Below, in pieces: positions 33,001-45,618 of a stretch of DNA of 64,000 nucleotides; the stretch's first letter is position 1, and each line of letters begins with the position of its first letter. Made by a program: the position numbers and the translations under genes. Origin of the DNA: Edaphochlamys debaryana (lineage: Eukaryota; Chlorophyta; Chlorophyceae; Chlamydomonadales); NCBI GenBank assembly GCA_016858145.1, contig JAEHOE010000010.1, forward strand, positions 1,364,001 to 1,428,000, given 5' to 3'. Below the pieces are notes generated by a model that was not told where the DNA came from, did no database searches, and worked only from the letters and a program-made list of their open reading frames with translations.

Positions 33001-36000
33001 GTGGGCTCAGTGGGGGGGAGGGCAGGACCGGCCCTGGAGGCAGGGTGGAGCTGGGGGCAGGGTGGCGGCGGTCCTGGCAAGGGGAGGCCAAGCTTGTCCC
33101 AGCACACCTTGTCATAGGGCTGGGGCTGCGTTGCCTAACGGCTTCGCAGGTCTCTTCGCCTGACCACAAGCGCCTTCGCGCCGTTTTCTACCGCGTCTCG
33201 CACCCCCTCCTCCTCCTCGGCTCCCCAGGCGGATGCGGCCATCCTGCTGGTGGATGGGTCGCCGGGCGGCTTCGAGGCTGGGTTCAGGTGGGGCCCTGGC
33301 GGGGACAAGGTGGGCGCAATTTCAGGCCCTCCATGGGCCACCTGGGAGTAAACCATCACCCCCCATACCTCACATTAAACAGCGCCTCCCCGCCTTATCA
33401 CACTCCGCCTCCCTCCCGCCCGCCCTCCCGCCCCCTCCCGCTGCAGCGAGGGCTCCGGCGGCCTCCACGGCACCCCCGGCGGCCAGACGCGCGAGCACGC
33501 CGCCCTGGCCCGCTCCCTGGGCATCGAGCAGCTGGCGGTGGTGGTCAGCAAGCTGGACACGTGCGGCTACTCCAAGGTGCGGCCGGGGCTGGGAGGGTGA
33601 TCGCGAGTGAAGCAGGTGTGTCCAGCTTGTGTGGAGGGAACACGAAGGCTTCCGCAGGGGGGCGCACGTGTGAACGAGGCTGGCCTAGGCGTCTGTGCAG
33701 CTGGCGAAGGCACTCGCGCACGGGAATCTGTCCGTCTGTTGGGCCCAGCGTAGAAGGCGGAGCCCTCGCTCACACACGCGCGCGCGCGCCCCCGCAGGAG
33801 CGGTTCGAGGATATCCGTACGGCGCTGCTGCCGTACCTCAAGACCGTTGGGTTTCGCGAGTCTGCCATCACGTGGCTCCCCGCCTCGGGGCCGCTGGGGG
33901 AGAACCTGGTGGGGCCGCCGCAGGTGAGGTGTAGAGTCCGGAGAGAGGGGGCATGGGGCGAAGCGTATGTTTGCCCTTGACAGCGGTAGGGCACGGGGGC
34001 GGAAGCACACCGGTTCATACTCGTAGCGGAGGGCGAGCGAGGCTCGGTGCCAGCCTGCGCCGTACTTGTGTAAGCCTGCACCGTCCCTGCCACTGCCCCC
34101 TCCCCGGTCCAATTCCATACCTTAACTCCAATGCACCCTTTCCGCCGCCCTCCCCCCGACAGGACCCCGCGCTCCGTGCCTGGTGGGCGGCCGGGCCCTG
34201 CGTGGTGGAGGCCATCGACGGCTTCGCGCCGCGCGAGCGCGCCACCTCCCGGCCCCTGCGCATGCCCATCTCGGACGTGTTCAAGAGCAAGACGGGTGAG
34301 GCAGAGCGGGCGCATTGATGTCAATGCACCAGGCATGCCCCCCTTCACCCCACCCTGCGCGCCTGCACACTCCCGGCCATCTGCCCGCCTCATGCTGTCG
34401 CTTGCACGTAGCCCTTGCCCCCTCACGCTCACGCCACCCCACCCTCCCACACTACCGGTCTCGCTGTCTGGTGCTCTCTCGCTCTCCTGCCGCTCTCCAA
34501 TACGTCCCAAAAACCCCCCACACCACCCCCCACACCACCCCCCACCAAAGACGCTCTCCCGCTTCTCAGCTTCAAACACCCCCACCACCCCCCACACCAC
34601 CCCCAGGCGCTGTGGTGCTGGGCGGCAAGGTCGAGGGCGGTGCGCTGCGCCCCGGCAGCAAGGTGGTGCTGGTGCCGGGGCCCGTGACGCCCTTCGTGGT
34701 GCGCAGCCTCGAGGTGAGGGGGCGGGGTCGGAGGGGTTAAAGCTGGGCTGGGAAGGGTATGCGGTCCGAGCGTGCCGGTTCTTGAGGGGCATCGGGGGGG
34801 AGAGGGGCAGGGCGTGGGTGAGGAGCCTGCCGGTCCGGAGGCGAGGGCGTGTTTCGGGGTTGGGTCTGGCGGCAATAAAGCCGGGGGACCGCCCGTGAGT
34901 GGAGTTTTAGCAGGCAGCGGGGGGCAGCCGCGGCGCGTGGGATCGGGTGCCTGTCAGAAGCCAGACCAGCGGTTCGCAGCTGCCCAGCCTATGGTCCCTG
35001 GGGACCTCTGTGACGGCCCCTGTCTGCCGCTGTGACCGGCAGGTGGGTGGCCAGGCGGCGCAGCTGGCCCGCGCCGGGGACTCGTGCGAGGTGGCCCTGG
35101 TCGGGTCCCACCACGGGGCCGGGGGCGGCGGCGGCGGCGCCATCGACCCTTCCTCTGTGGCGCCGGGCGCGGTGCTGTGCCACCCGGACTTCCCCGCCTG
35201 CATTGTGACACGGTGGGCTGGGGGTGGGCGCAGGGCGGGTTGCAACGTGCAAGGATGGGGGCTTCGCAAAGCCAATGATGAGGGCAAGGGGGGCGGGGGC
35301 ACGGCTCTCGTGGAAAGGATTGGTACCGTTATAGAGCCATTTCCATCCCACCGCTTTGCTACTTCCGACCTCCATAATGTCCGAGAACCACCCCTATTAC
35401 CACCCCCACTCCACCCCCGCGCCCAGCTTCGAGCTGCGCATCGTGGTCCTGGACGTGCCCGTGCCCCTGCTCAAGGGCACCCCCGTGACCCTGCACGCGC
35501 ACGTGGCCCGGGAGGAGGGCCACATCACCGCCCTCACAGCCACGCTTGACCCGCGCACGGGGGAGGTGGTCAAGGTGCGGACCGGGGTGTGGGGAGTTGG
35601 GGGGTGGGGGTCGGGGATGCACCACAGACCCACAAGCAGCATTCGGCAGGGGGCTGGGACCGGGGCTGCCATGCGGGGTCTGCACGTGGGGGGAGGGGGT
35701 CGCGCTTGCGGTAGGCGTGGGGGGGGGCGCGGAAGGACGGACGGACCCGAGGAATGCGGCGCCTCGGGAACCGAGCCCCTGCTGTAGCTTCACGGCCCGG
35801 GGGCGCAGCCGACATTGTGTGGGTAGGACCCCTCGCTCCGACCCTACAACCACGCTCTCCCACGGTTCAGTCCTCACCGCCCACCCCTCGCCCCTCGTGC
35901 CCTCTGCCCCCTCCACGCCCCCCGAGCCCAGGCCCGCCCGCGCTGCCTGACCAAGGGCCAGTCGGCGCTGGTGGAGGTGACGGCGGCTCGGGGCCTGGTG

Positions 36001-36099
36001 CTGGAGGAGTACAGCCAGTACCGGGCGCTGGGGCGTGTGGCGCTGAGGGACGGAGGGCGGACGGTGGCCGTGGGCGTAGTCACACAGCTGCTGGCGTGA
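30025..36099 (+). CDS. HBS1: HBS1-like translational GTPase (Dom34/Pelota partner)
   Basis: Sixteen exons: 30025-30228, 30375-30537, 30800-31006, 31268-31465, 31748-31898, 32106-32325, 32593-32690, 32928-33000, 33229-33287, 33447-33576, 33798-33923, 34163-34295, 34607-34713, 35043-35212, 35427-35574 and 35932-36099. They give 784 residues; the end of exon 1 is uncertain. The N-terminus is acidic and Tyr-rich ([13 protein letters not shown]), as in plant HBS1, and [10 protein letters not shown] is an HBS1 hallmark. The G domain has G1 GHVDAGKS (about 344-351), G2 GVTVDVA, G3 DAPGH (about 421-425) and G5 ASG. G4 reads SKLD where NKxD is usual. Two EF-Tu-like beta-barrel domains follow. HBS1 with Pelota splits stalled ribosomes in no-go and non-stop decay. 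eRF3 is excluded by the N-terminal motifs. A TGTAA occurs at 36124. Confidence 0.88.
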
Positions 36100-36123
36100 A
36101 GGGGAGGGGCGGATTGGGGGTGG

Positions 36124-36128
36124 TGTAA
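36124..36128 (+). terminator. Candidate poly(A) signal of HBS1
   Basis: TGTAA only 25 bases after the stop; a very short 3' UTR if used. Confidence 0.3.
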
Positions 36129-36934
36129 CAGGGGGGTGCTGTTAGGGGAGGGTTGTGATGCGGACATGCTGTGCACCGAGTGCACGAGGGCACGGAGGAG
36201 GGTGACGCGGGTATGGGGGCGCCGGAGGGGAGCCGCGTGGCGCCATGGCGGCCTCGAGGAGCTGCCGGACCGGTTGCGTAGGCCTGGCCCTAGCGGTGCG
36301 CCCTGCTCTGCCTCCGTGAGGAGGAGAAGCAGGCGGCGGTGGAGCCGGAGGTGAAGGAGTGGGCGGACGAGGCGGCTGCTTTGGGCTTTTGGGAGCAACC
36401 GGGGGTGGTTGTCGGGGCGTGCCGGGGCCGTGAATAGCGCGAATGCGAGGAGGGTGGGCTTGGCCGGGCAGGGTGGGTCGGCCGGGCATGGTCAGCAGCT
36501 GGTGGCGGGGGCCTGAGGGTGGCTTCATGCTCGCAGGCTGTGCTGCGTTTGCGCATTCACCGCGTGTTGGGTGGTGGCAGCACGAGCCGCTTTGCGGCCG
36601 GTCTAGGGCCCGGGCCCGGCTGTAAGCAGATGCAGGAGACCAGCACGGGGGATGCCGAATGTGAGCACGGCTGCTCTGCGCTGCCGTCCGACACATGCGA
36701 TTATGGACAGGAGCGCTTGATGGCAGGGGTTCTGTGCTCACAGGGGCCGTGCAGCGTAGTCAGGACGACGACGGGGGATGCAGCTGAGCGCGTCGATGTA
36801 AACGGTACTTTCCTGGCTCCTGGTGTCGAGGCCCCCGGTGTTGTGCGTGCAGGCGGCCGCCAGTCCCGCTAGATGGCAAGGGTTATCACCCCTGCTTCAA
36901 CACCAGCAACAGCATGCCGGCAACTCTAGCTTTA

Positions 36935-37045
36935 GCCGTATCCAGCCGCATCACCGACTACTTCGTCCGCGCATACCGCTCCGTGCCTTGCTGCTAGTGC
37001 GCCACTCGGGGGCTATGCCCGCCCACCCCTGCTTGATGGGGCCCC
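36935..37045. repeat. Dispersed repeat family 2, copy a
   Basis: Shares GCATCACCGACTACTTCGTC then CGCTCCGTG and GGGGGCTATGCCCGCC with copies near 55885-55985 and 56725-56890. Confidence 0.65.
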
Positions 37046-39071
37046 TCTTTGTCCCGGAGGAAGACGTGGGAGAGGCTGACGCTGATGGCCGCTGACATGC
37101 AGTCTGGTGGCGGACCGTCGGTTTCTTGCAGAGCATTGCAGGCAAAGGGCACCCACCTTACGAGGCTGCTAATGTGCCTGACCCCTCACGGTCTGCACGT
37201 CACCTCACAGGCACCAGCGGCCTAGCACAGCTCCAGGGGCCCCTCACGTACTGTATTGTATCACACCCTCCGTCGCATTACATGCCCGCTTCACAGCCCA
37301 TGCCCCTATACCTCGGTGACTGCCCTCCTGACAGGGGCACGCACCGCACAGGGCGAGCCCGGGACTTGCCCTGGATACCAGGCCCCTAGCCCCCTACTCA
37401 GCCCAGCTGCCCTCAACTGCATGGGCCCTGCCAATCAGCGTGTCCGCTACTCTGCAGCGCCCCTTAGGCAGCTGCGTCGCCCCCAGTAATCTGCAGTTGC
37501 CGTAGGGTACCGCCCATGCTTGCGCCTCCTAGTCTCGTCGGGATGCAAGGAGCGCCGGGGCCCTCCAATCCAGGCACCCCCGCGCTGCCGTACAGCACAT
37601 CCCCACGGCGCTGAGAATACCGCATGCCAGGGTCCGTCGTGAGCCCCGCTCACGCGCCCGGCGCCGACCGACCAGCAGCCCAGTGCCAGGCCAGGTTCGC
37701 AGAGCCTGCCAAGGCCCCAGCACACTTCTCGGTGCGTAGGACTTGGAGCGTAGGCTCTAGGGTGTGGGCGCTGCTGGGGTGCCGGGGGTGGGGCAAGGGG
37801 CCCAAGTGCCTCTGGCCCCTAGCCCCCGAGTTTGTGTCTGCGCTGCATCGGGGACGCACGTATCTCACGGGCCTGAACGCAGCGCACAGCAACCAGACCC
37901 TTCGCGCTCCAGGTTGGGTCAGCATGTGGACGCTGGTGCAGAATTGAAGAGGAGCCTGCGCCCCCGCCGTCGCCTCACTCTCAGCTGACTACGCCTGGGA
38001 CGATCGAGCATCCTCCACCTGCGATGGCGGTGGCGGTTCCGTGGGGATGTCCCGCGTCATCCGGCTGCGATCACCTCCATAAAGCTTAAAACCCAGCAAT
38101 GTCAGAGCCAATCAAGCCCGTTCCCTCAGCTGCGATACCCCTCATTCCGTATCTTGCCCTTTCCGACAGTCCACTAATCGAGGCACCGCAAACGGGTCAC
38201 CACGAACCCGCCGCGTTCCCTTCCCCCCCCGCACTTCGCCCTGCTCGCCTTCTTGACGATGGCCTGCTTGGGCGCCTGCCAGCCTATTGCCAGGTCCATG
38301 ATTCCGAGGCCCAGCGCAGGCCACGCGACTAGTGTGGAGATCTGCGGCCGGACAGAGGCAAGCAGGGCGCGGTGGGGTTGAGAGGTTCAGGTGGGGGCCG
38401 GGGGAAGGTCAGGCGGACAGTGCGGCCGGGTGGGCTTCCCGGTTCTCGATACCCGGCCGTTAGCTCCAACCCACCCGCCAGGCCCAGAGCTGGCGCTTCT
38501 TGAAGTAGTGCCTGGACGCTGTCATGCGGGGCGAGGGGGGACTCAAGAGAGGCGCGTGGGAGGCAAGGGGGCCACGAAGGTCGTCTCGCACGCGCAGGTC
38601 GCAAGTCCTCCTCCTTACCAGCTGCAGCGACAGCTCCCACTGCAAGCTTGGCAGCCGTGACTGCCGGCGAAGCCACGTCGCTCTCGCCCGGCTGTTCCCC
38701 GGCCATCGGATGGTGGATGTTTCCTAGCAAAGGTGGACCTGCACGCCTACCGAGTCGCCATGTCTATGGTACTTGGTGCGGGGTAGCTCTTGCACCAGAA
38801 GTCAAGTTTGCTCTCTGCATGTGTGCTCTGCTCGGCCAAGTGGTACTGCAATTTCTCAATTGTGGCTGCACAGGCTTTTCCGGCAGTTCCTCTCACCATC
38901 TGCCAGTATTGCATGTTCCCCAAACTTTTGAGCCTTGCAAACCCGACACCAGGCTCTCGGCGGCCTGAGCAATTCTGCCTTGGTCTCTCACCAGCGTGTG
39001 CTGCGACTAGCGATGCAGTCAAGATTGTTGACGCAGCCGAAAGGGCTGACGCAACGAGCGGCTGTGGGGAT

Positions 39072-42000
39072 ATGCAGAGCTGGGCGCGGCGGAGTCGGGC
39101 CGCCGTGAGTGCCATGCAGGAGCCTCGAGTCCACCCAGTCCCTTTCGAGACGCTGCACGGCTATCGGCGGATAGTCAAAAGGCTGTCGAAAGCCCCCACA
39201 GGCATAGCGGGCGGGCCTCACCACCTGCCTCAACCCCCGCCACAACCCTGTTCACCCAGGTTCCGCAGGCCGTGCACTCGCCTGCACCCGCTGCACTGCA
39301 CTTCTACTCTAAACGCTGGTCACCCGGCTGCCCACTGCCTCCCTCCCTCAGCAGCTCTCAGCAAGAGCAACAGCGGGGCCGTGGCGAGCGCGGAGGTTGG
39401 GGCGAGCGCAGGGGCCGGGGCGATGGCGAGGAGCGTGGGGGCTGGGCCGACCGTGACGGCGGGAGAGACCGCCGCCGCCGCGACGAGAGCGGCCCCGGCG
39501 CCGGCGGCTACGGCCGGGATAGGGAGCGCTACGGCCGTGACCGGCCCGACCGGGCCCCTCGTCCTGACGATGACGGCGGTGGCCGCGGTGGCGGCGGCAG
39601 CTGGCGGCGCCGCGACGACGGCCCTCGTGACCGGGATGCCGCTGACGTCCCCAGCCCCGGCCCTGGCGTGGGCGCTGCTGGTGACGGTCCGGCTCGTGAC
39701 GGCCCGGACCGGACTCCTTACGGAAGGTCCGGATTCCGGTCCGACCAGGGCCCGCCGGCGCGCGAGGAGCGTCGGGCGCCCGCCATCCCGGAGGCTGACT
39801 CAGACGCCGCCGACGACGTTGGCGACTATGAGGAAGACGGCGACGGGGCCGACGACGTGCGGCCTTCGTCCGTGTTTGCCACGTCACCACGCGGCGGGCG
39901 GTCGTACGGCCGCGGGGACCGCGACCGGTACGGCGGCTACGAGCGGGAGCGGCGCGGGCCGCCGCCGCTGCGTGACTCATTCACGGGGGAGGCGCTGTAC
40001 GGCGTGTTCCCCGTGCTGGCGGCTCTGCGGGCGGGCAGGTGCGGGGGATCCCCTGGGGCGGGTGCTGAGGTGCTGCGGCGCGGCGTGCACGCGGTTGCGG
40101 CTGCTTGCCCCGCCGGCAACCGCAACCACGCCCTGCTCCCTGCGCTCAACCCCTCCCCTTCGCTGAAACCCTCCCTTCTGGAGGCGGTTCCTGCTGTAAC
40201 CATCGCGCCCTGCGCTGCCCTGAACGGCCCCGCCCCAGGCGCAAGGTGCACAAGGCCTTCCTGCAGGAGGGCATCGACCTGAACAAGCGCAAGGACGCGG
40301 GGCTCCTGCGGCAGGCGTGTGCGAGGGGGAGGCTGCGGGGGCAGGGCGGGTCAGCGCCTGCTTCAGAGGCCTCCAGGGCCAGGGCTTGCAACGCAGTTGG
40401 GGAGGACGCTGAGGGGACAGGGCCGGGGCCGGAGCCATGGAGCGGCCTGCAACGGCGCTGGGCCCTGGGGCCCCACCCATCGGCGGACTGCGCTGCCCCC
40501 GCTTGGTGCGCTCTCCAGCTTGCGCCCAAGCAGCCGCTGCCGTGCCATCAGTTAGTAATTGCCCTATGGTCATTGTACGGCAGCATCGACAACCGTTTGT
40601 ACGGCATCCCATGTGGGTCGGATCGCCCGCAGGTGGAGTCGCTGTGCCGTGATGCCGGGGTGGAGGTGGTCAAGGCGCCCCGGCACGAGCTCAACCTCAT
40701 GAGCGGGGACCGCCCGCACCAGGTATGTGTTCAGGGGTGCCAGAGGGGGTATGTAAGGGGCAGGCCCGTGGGGAGAGCCTCGCGGGCAGGCCCTTGGGGA
40801 TGGCGAGGAGGGAGGAGGCGAGGCAGGCAGGCAGCAGGCCAGGCAGGCAGGCAGGCAGGCAGCCGCGCCCACGACACCCTTGGAGGGGCACAGCGCCGAG
40901 GCAGGATCCTGGGATCCTTGGGGCCGGGAACACCAGTGCACTCTTGCCCCCCAAAGGAAAGAAACCCTCGCGCTGTCCCACCGTTGCTGATTCCCCCCGC
41001 CCCCCAGGGCCTGGTCCTGGATGTGTCCCCCCTGGACTGGATGCACCTGGACGAGTTCCCCACGGCGGCGGAGGCTATGGCGGCGGCGCGGGCGGCGGGG
41101 GCGGCGGGGCCGCCCGTGTGGCTGGCGCTGGATGAGGTGGTGGACCCGGTGGGTGGGCGGTCGGGTGGATGGATGGGTGGGTGAGATTGGAACGCCCTGG
41201 AGCTTTGCGGCAGCGGACCGCGGTGGTTGGACGGCAGGGCACGAGGATTGGCGGGCTGGAGGGATAAAGAGGGAACGGAGAGGATGGAAGCACGAGAGTC
41301 GCGGTCAAACCTTGCAGCCCTGTTCAAGGAGCGGCTCCGGTGAGCGGCCCTTCAGCTGGCCTGGTCCCGCCCGCTGCCCTTTCTTCCTTCCTCCGCAGCA
41401 AAACCTGGGCGCCGTTGTGCGCTCGGCCTACTGCCTGGGGGCCACCGGGGTGCTGGCCTGCTCCCGCAACTGCGCGCCGCTGTCGGCGGTGGTCTCCAAG
41501 GTGTGCGGGGGGCTCTGTGGTCGGTGCCCATGCTGGCGATGGTAGGGGCAATCTGTCGAGGATGGTACCGGTATCTGGTATGGGGGGCCGGTATGGGGGC
41601 TGGCGAGGGGCGGCGGCGCGTGGGGCGGTGGATGGGGCGGCAGAGGGCGGCGCGCGGGCAGGCCCCGCGTCAACTGTCGAGCGAGGGAACGCGTGAGTCC
41701 TCCACGGAAACCTGGCTGGCGACTTGGTGGCAGGGTGCCCTCGCACAGGGCCCACTCGCCGCCCCCCCGTCGGCTGTCCCCTAGCTCCCAAGGGTCCCCA
41801 CAACCGCCCCCCAACACCGCTGCTTCCATCCTACCTCAGGCCAGCGCGGGTGCCCTGGAGGCGCTCCCGCTCCATAACGCCCACAGCCTGCCGCGCACGC
41901 TGCTGGACGCACGTGACTCCAAGGGCTGGGCGGTGCTGGGCGCGGCGGCGGGCAGCGGCTCCGTGCCCGTGGGCGCGGCGGGCGTGCGCGGACCCACCAT

Positions 42001-42925
42001 CCTCGTCCTGGGTGAGACCCCGCGGGCTTCGGGAGGCAGAAGGCATGGGGCATGGCCGCATGGGGTGGGGCGTGTCTGCGTGTGAGGGCGGTGGGCCGTG
42101 GGGCCGCGAGGCTTCCTAGCCGACGTTATGCAAGCCCCAGACAAGGGTGGCTGCCTGAAGGCAGGAAAAGGGCTGAGCCCCGTGGTCCCCCCCAGGGGGC
42201 CCAATGTTCGAGTCTGGCTCCGTGCAGCCCTCAACCCCCTCCACCACCAGCCCGCACCACGGCACGCGGGCTCGCACCCGGCCATTAATCCGTTGGAACC
42301 CCGCACTACACGAGGTGGTGCGCTAGTCAGGCGTCTGACCGCCTCGGCCGGACATAGCCGGCCGGACCACCACAGCTACTGCTGAGGTACCCATCATCGA
42401 CCCTTGCAAGGCCCAACCTACATAAGATACCGACACCGAGACTAAAGCTAGTGGCATCGCGGGCTGGGCGTGAATCGCAAGTTCATGCGTGACGCAGCCC
42501 CAGAAAATCATTAACCAAGAGAGCACAGGGCGTAGAGAGGCCCCCGGCTCTGGCTTTGGCGCTCGCCACACCACGCCTCCCCACCCGCGGCCCCACGCCC
42601 GCGCTCCTCTCCCCACCGCGCAGGCAGCGAGGGCTTTGGCCTTCGCACCAATGTGCGCCGCGCCTGCAGCGGCCTGGTCCGTGTGGACATGGCCGCCGCT
42701 ACCCGGGGCGGCGGCGGCGGCGGCGGCGGCGGCATCAGCGGCGGCGCGGCGGGCGCCAATGAGTCCGCTCTCCGGGGCCTGGTGGACTCGCTTAATGTGT
42801 CGGTGGCGGCGGGCATTCTGCTGCACTCTCTCATCCAAGCGGCTGCGGCGGCGGGCACGGCGGGCACGCCGGAGCAGGCGGCGGAGGCGGCGGGGCCAGG
42901 GGCCGCGGGCGCGATTGAGGGCTGA
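39072..42925 (+). CDS. SpoU/TrmH-family rRNA 2'-O-ribose methyltransferase, MRM1-like
   Basis: Proposed exons: 39072-39104 (tentative), 39362-40038, 40239-40314, 40633-40722, 41008-41148, 41399-41500, 41840-42011 and 42624-42925. They give about 530 residues. The short basic start (MQSWARRSRAA) could be part of a mitochondrial presequence. A long Arg/Gly/Asp-rich linker (RGRGERGGWGERRGRG and similar) follows. Then comes the substrate-binding domain (GEALYGVFPVLAALRAGRR, VHKAFLQEGIDL) and the SpoU fold with motif 1 QNLGAVVRSA (about residue 340), motif 2 ILVLGSEGFGLR and motif 3 SLNVSVAAGILLH, which make the knotted SAM site. The family methylates organellar large-subunit rRNA; MRM1 modifies one guanosine in mitochondria. 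A chloroplast target is possible. The intron after 40314 has a GC donor (CAG|GCGTGT). The last intron hosts a dispersed repeat. Confidence 0.87.
42120..42480. repeat. Dispersed repeat family 1, copy a (in methyltransferase intron 7)
   Basis: Shares GGCAGGAAAAGGGCTGAGCC, CCCAATGTTCGAGT, CACCAGCCCGCACCACGGCA, GGCTCGCACCCGGCCATTAA and CCGTTGGAACCCCGCACTAC with 55410-55660. Shorter matches occur near 44785 and 56340. GTTCGAGTC resembles the B box of tRNA-derived SINEs. Confidence 0.75.
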
Positions 42926-43674
42926 GTGGGCGGTTGGCGTGGGGCTACTGGTAGGATGGTGTTGTGCGCTGGAAGTGCGGCGCGGCGCGATGGGGCAGGT
43001 TATGGGGGTGATGTGTGAATGGTGCGGAGCTGTTTTGGCTCCGCCTGAGGGTGGACGCCCGGACAGACGCCGTTGGGTGGGGCTGAGGGGGCGGGATCGC
43101 AGCGGACACGTATCCAATTCAAGAGTGCAGGAATTATTTTAGACGGGGCGTAGTGCCGCGGTGTGATGGCATCGCATTTCGTTGGCCGATGCAAATGACC
43201 TGTGAAGCGTAGCCGCCTGTGAACGTGGAACCCTTCTCGGGCCGAAAGCTTATGGCTATCAAATACCCCGGGTTGGTGCAAGGGTTGCTGGGGGGGGAGG
43301 AGACGGGCCGGAACTGCAGGGGCGCCAGCGGAGATAGCCGAGCAGACCCGCTTACCGCGCATGTTACCTGTGAGTGCTAAACGGTACAGCCTCCTCCAAT
43401 TCCAGCTTGCCATGGCCCGAGCCCGATTGCGCGCCCGCGTACAGCTAAGCGTCCCCACGCCCCACGCAGCCGAACCTGTGGGTAACGAAGGTGTTCCGTC
43501 GCAGACGGAGGGGCACAGCGTGAGAAGGCGAAGCCTCGAACAGGTGGACAGCGAAGGCCGCGTCGGGACCAAGAGTCGGCGTCGGGACCAAGAGTGCAGG
43601 GAGCACCGGTACAGCGAGGTACAGTGTGCCCACGTGCCGGTGCAGTTACGGAATGTTGTCTACAGGTAGGTTCC

Positions 43675-43679
43675 TGTAA
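43675..43679 (+). terminator. Candidate poly(A) signal of the MRM1-like gene
   Basis: TGTAA about 750 bases after the stop at 42925. Confidence 0.35.
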
Positions 43680-44784
43680 CGCAGCAGGCTTGCTAACCCT
43701 CCCTTTTTTTTACATTCGGATGCACACGATGCAAGGGGGTGCAGAGGCGCGGGGAACCCTGACAACAGGGGCCCTGGAGAGCCAAGACGCACGGCAGCAT
43801 CTGGGGGCCGATTGGCGCCAGACCCATGAGACTGCGAGGGAGCACATGGAGCTAAGCAAAGGCCTCTGTACAGTGAGTCAGCGACTGAGGTGGCTTTACA
43901 GTTCTCCCACACATGCATGAAGATGTCACAACCATGAGTGCCTCGTGCGTTTGTTGCCCACACACCGGTACCCTCCTGCCATTCTCTACAGCGTACGGCG
44001 ATGCTGACCCATCACGCGCCTCTGAGCCTTCAACCAACCGGCGGCATTTCTTCCCCTAGCCACGAAGTCACGCAACCCTAAGTACAGCCCCGTCCTTGCA
44101 CACCGGCCAGACCGCCTTGCCGCCGCCTCAAGCCCGGTCATGTGCGCCAAACTGGTACGAGGCAGCCCTCCCTCGTTCTGATAGATGGAACGACTGCACA
44201 AACCGACCATGCTTTTCAGGACCAACCTCCACAGCCCTGGCCTGGCGGGCTGCAGGGATAAGCCGGATGCGAGAGTGAGAGAGATAAGCAGCACGGCCCC
44301 CTGTTATCCCCCTGCCCCGATTGCACCGACGGTGCGCAAACACGGCCCTGTGCTTGGTTCCCGCCAATGCAGCAAAGCATCGCCACGCCCAGCTGCCATA
44401 GACGACATCACGACGCGGCTTCTACGCCGTAGACCCCACCACACATCCAAAGCAACGCCGACCCCGGACCTCATGCAAGCCAACATGACCTACATGACGT
44501 GTCGTAAACTATACTGTGCATGCCGTACACCGCACGCACTCGGCCGATGGCACAGCTGAGAGCGCGTCCGGCCCAAACATGCGTTGGTGTCACCAGCACC
44601 TACTCCACCCGCCCCATACCCACACCGACAAGTACCAAGCTTTCAACCGCTGGTAACCAAACCATGAGTTCGCAAGCGCACAGTCAATGGTTCAACGCGC
44701 AAGGCACGTTGAGCTCAGTCCGCCCACCCACAATGACTTCCAGGGCCTAACCATGGTCACACTTTATTAACTGAGGGCCCAATC

Positions 44785-44905
44785 CACCAGCTGCCCGAAG
44801 CAGGAAAAGGGCTGAGCCCCGCCAAGCCCCCAACCACTCGCCACCACCAGCCTATACCATATACTACGGCCCAAGAGCCTGCACCCGCCAACCAACCCCG
44901 GCCAA
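44785..44905. repeat. Dispersed repeat family 1, partial copy c
   Basis: Shares GAAGCAGGAAAAGGGCTGAG with the family core, then diverges; a truncated copy. Confidence 0.5.
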
Positions 44906-45618
44906 CGCGGGGGTTGTTACCCTCCCGTCGAGGATGATGCTGAGCATCACGCCTCCCCTCTTTCCTTCCCAAAGCGCAACAGGCAGCCATACTCCCACCA
45001 GAGACGCCCACCAGAGAGGCATGCGCACATATGCACTCACCAACGCACTGCCGGGCCCCCGGTGTCTGCAAAAGCGCACAGTGCCCTGAGCGCCCCTGTC
45101 AGAGGCTAACGGTGTGCGCGAAAGAAGTGTAATACCGCAGCGTGCACATCGCATGCGGAGGATAGACACACAGCTTCGCCCACACCCACCCGTAAATGGG
45201 CCCTGACGCCCATGTAGCATGCGTATGCACCAACCACCCAGCACGGCCTGCATAGATTGCAGTGTGCCATCGAGGCATTCGTCGGAGGAAGCGTTGCCGG
45301 GCTGGCAAAGCCAAAAAGAACAAGCAGCTACGTGCGGCGCCCAGTTGACAGTTGCCTGGCCCGAAAACCGCCTCCTTTATAGCCATGCGTGCCCTTGTCC
45401 ACGCTGAGGCAACACAAACACAATTGAAGACAGCACCGCCCATTACTCATTATGCAGAGAAGGCACCAGTTCAAAGCTTTCAGGCTCAACCTTGCAATAT
45501 GCACAACCCCATGACTCGTCAATGCCATCCACACAGCACCTGCACACACGGCCGTTTATCGCCCCCGCTACTTGGGCGCACGCGTAACGGTTTGCAGGCG
45601 CCACAGGGGCCTACCGAA

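Larger units (their letters stand above)
36100..39071. other. Long intergenic region, no gene seen
   Basis: About 3 kb between HBS1 and the rRNA methyltransferase gene. Open frames here are short, lack codon-bias consistency or domains, and are crossed by stops in every plausible splice. It contains one copy of dispersed repeat family 2 (about 36935-37040). The last few hundred bases should hold the methyltransferase promoter. Confidence 0.4.
42926..45618. other. Convergent intergenic region, no gene seen
   Basis: Lies between the methyltransferase (+) and the HARE-HTH gene (-), whose 3' ends face each other. Open frames are short and featureless. It contains TGTAA at 43675, a small direct repeat of GTCGGGACCAAGAGT near 43561-43593, and a partial copy of repeat family 1 near 44785-44900. 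Confidence 0.4.

Noticed and set aside
39272..40282. Methyltransferase start at ATG 39272
   Set aside because: Possible, but it would add Pro/Ser sequence from the apparent intron. A short basic first exon at 39072-39104 with a strong GTGAGT donor and a phase-0 acceptor at 39361 fits better. Still tentative.
40822..40864. CAGG-rich microsatellite in a methyltransferase intron
   Set aside because: Simple slippage repeat in an intron; nothing suggests function.
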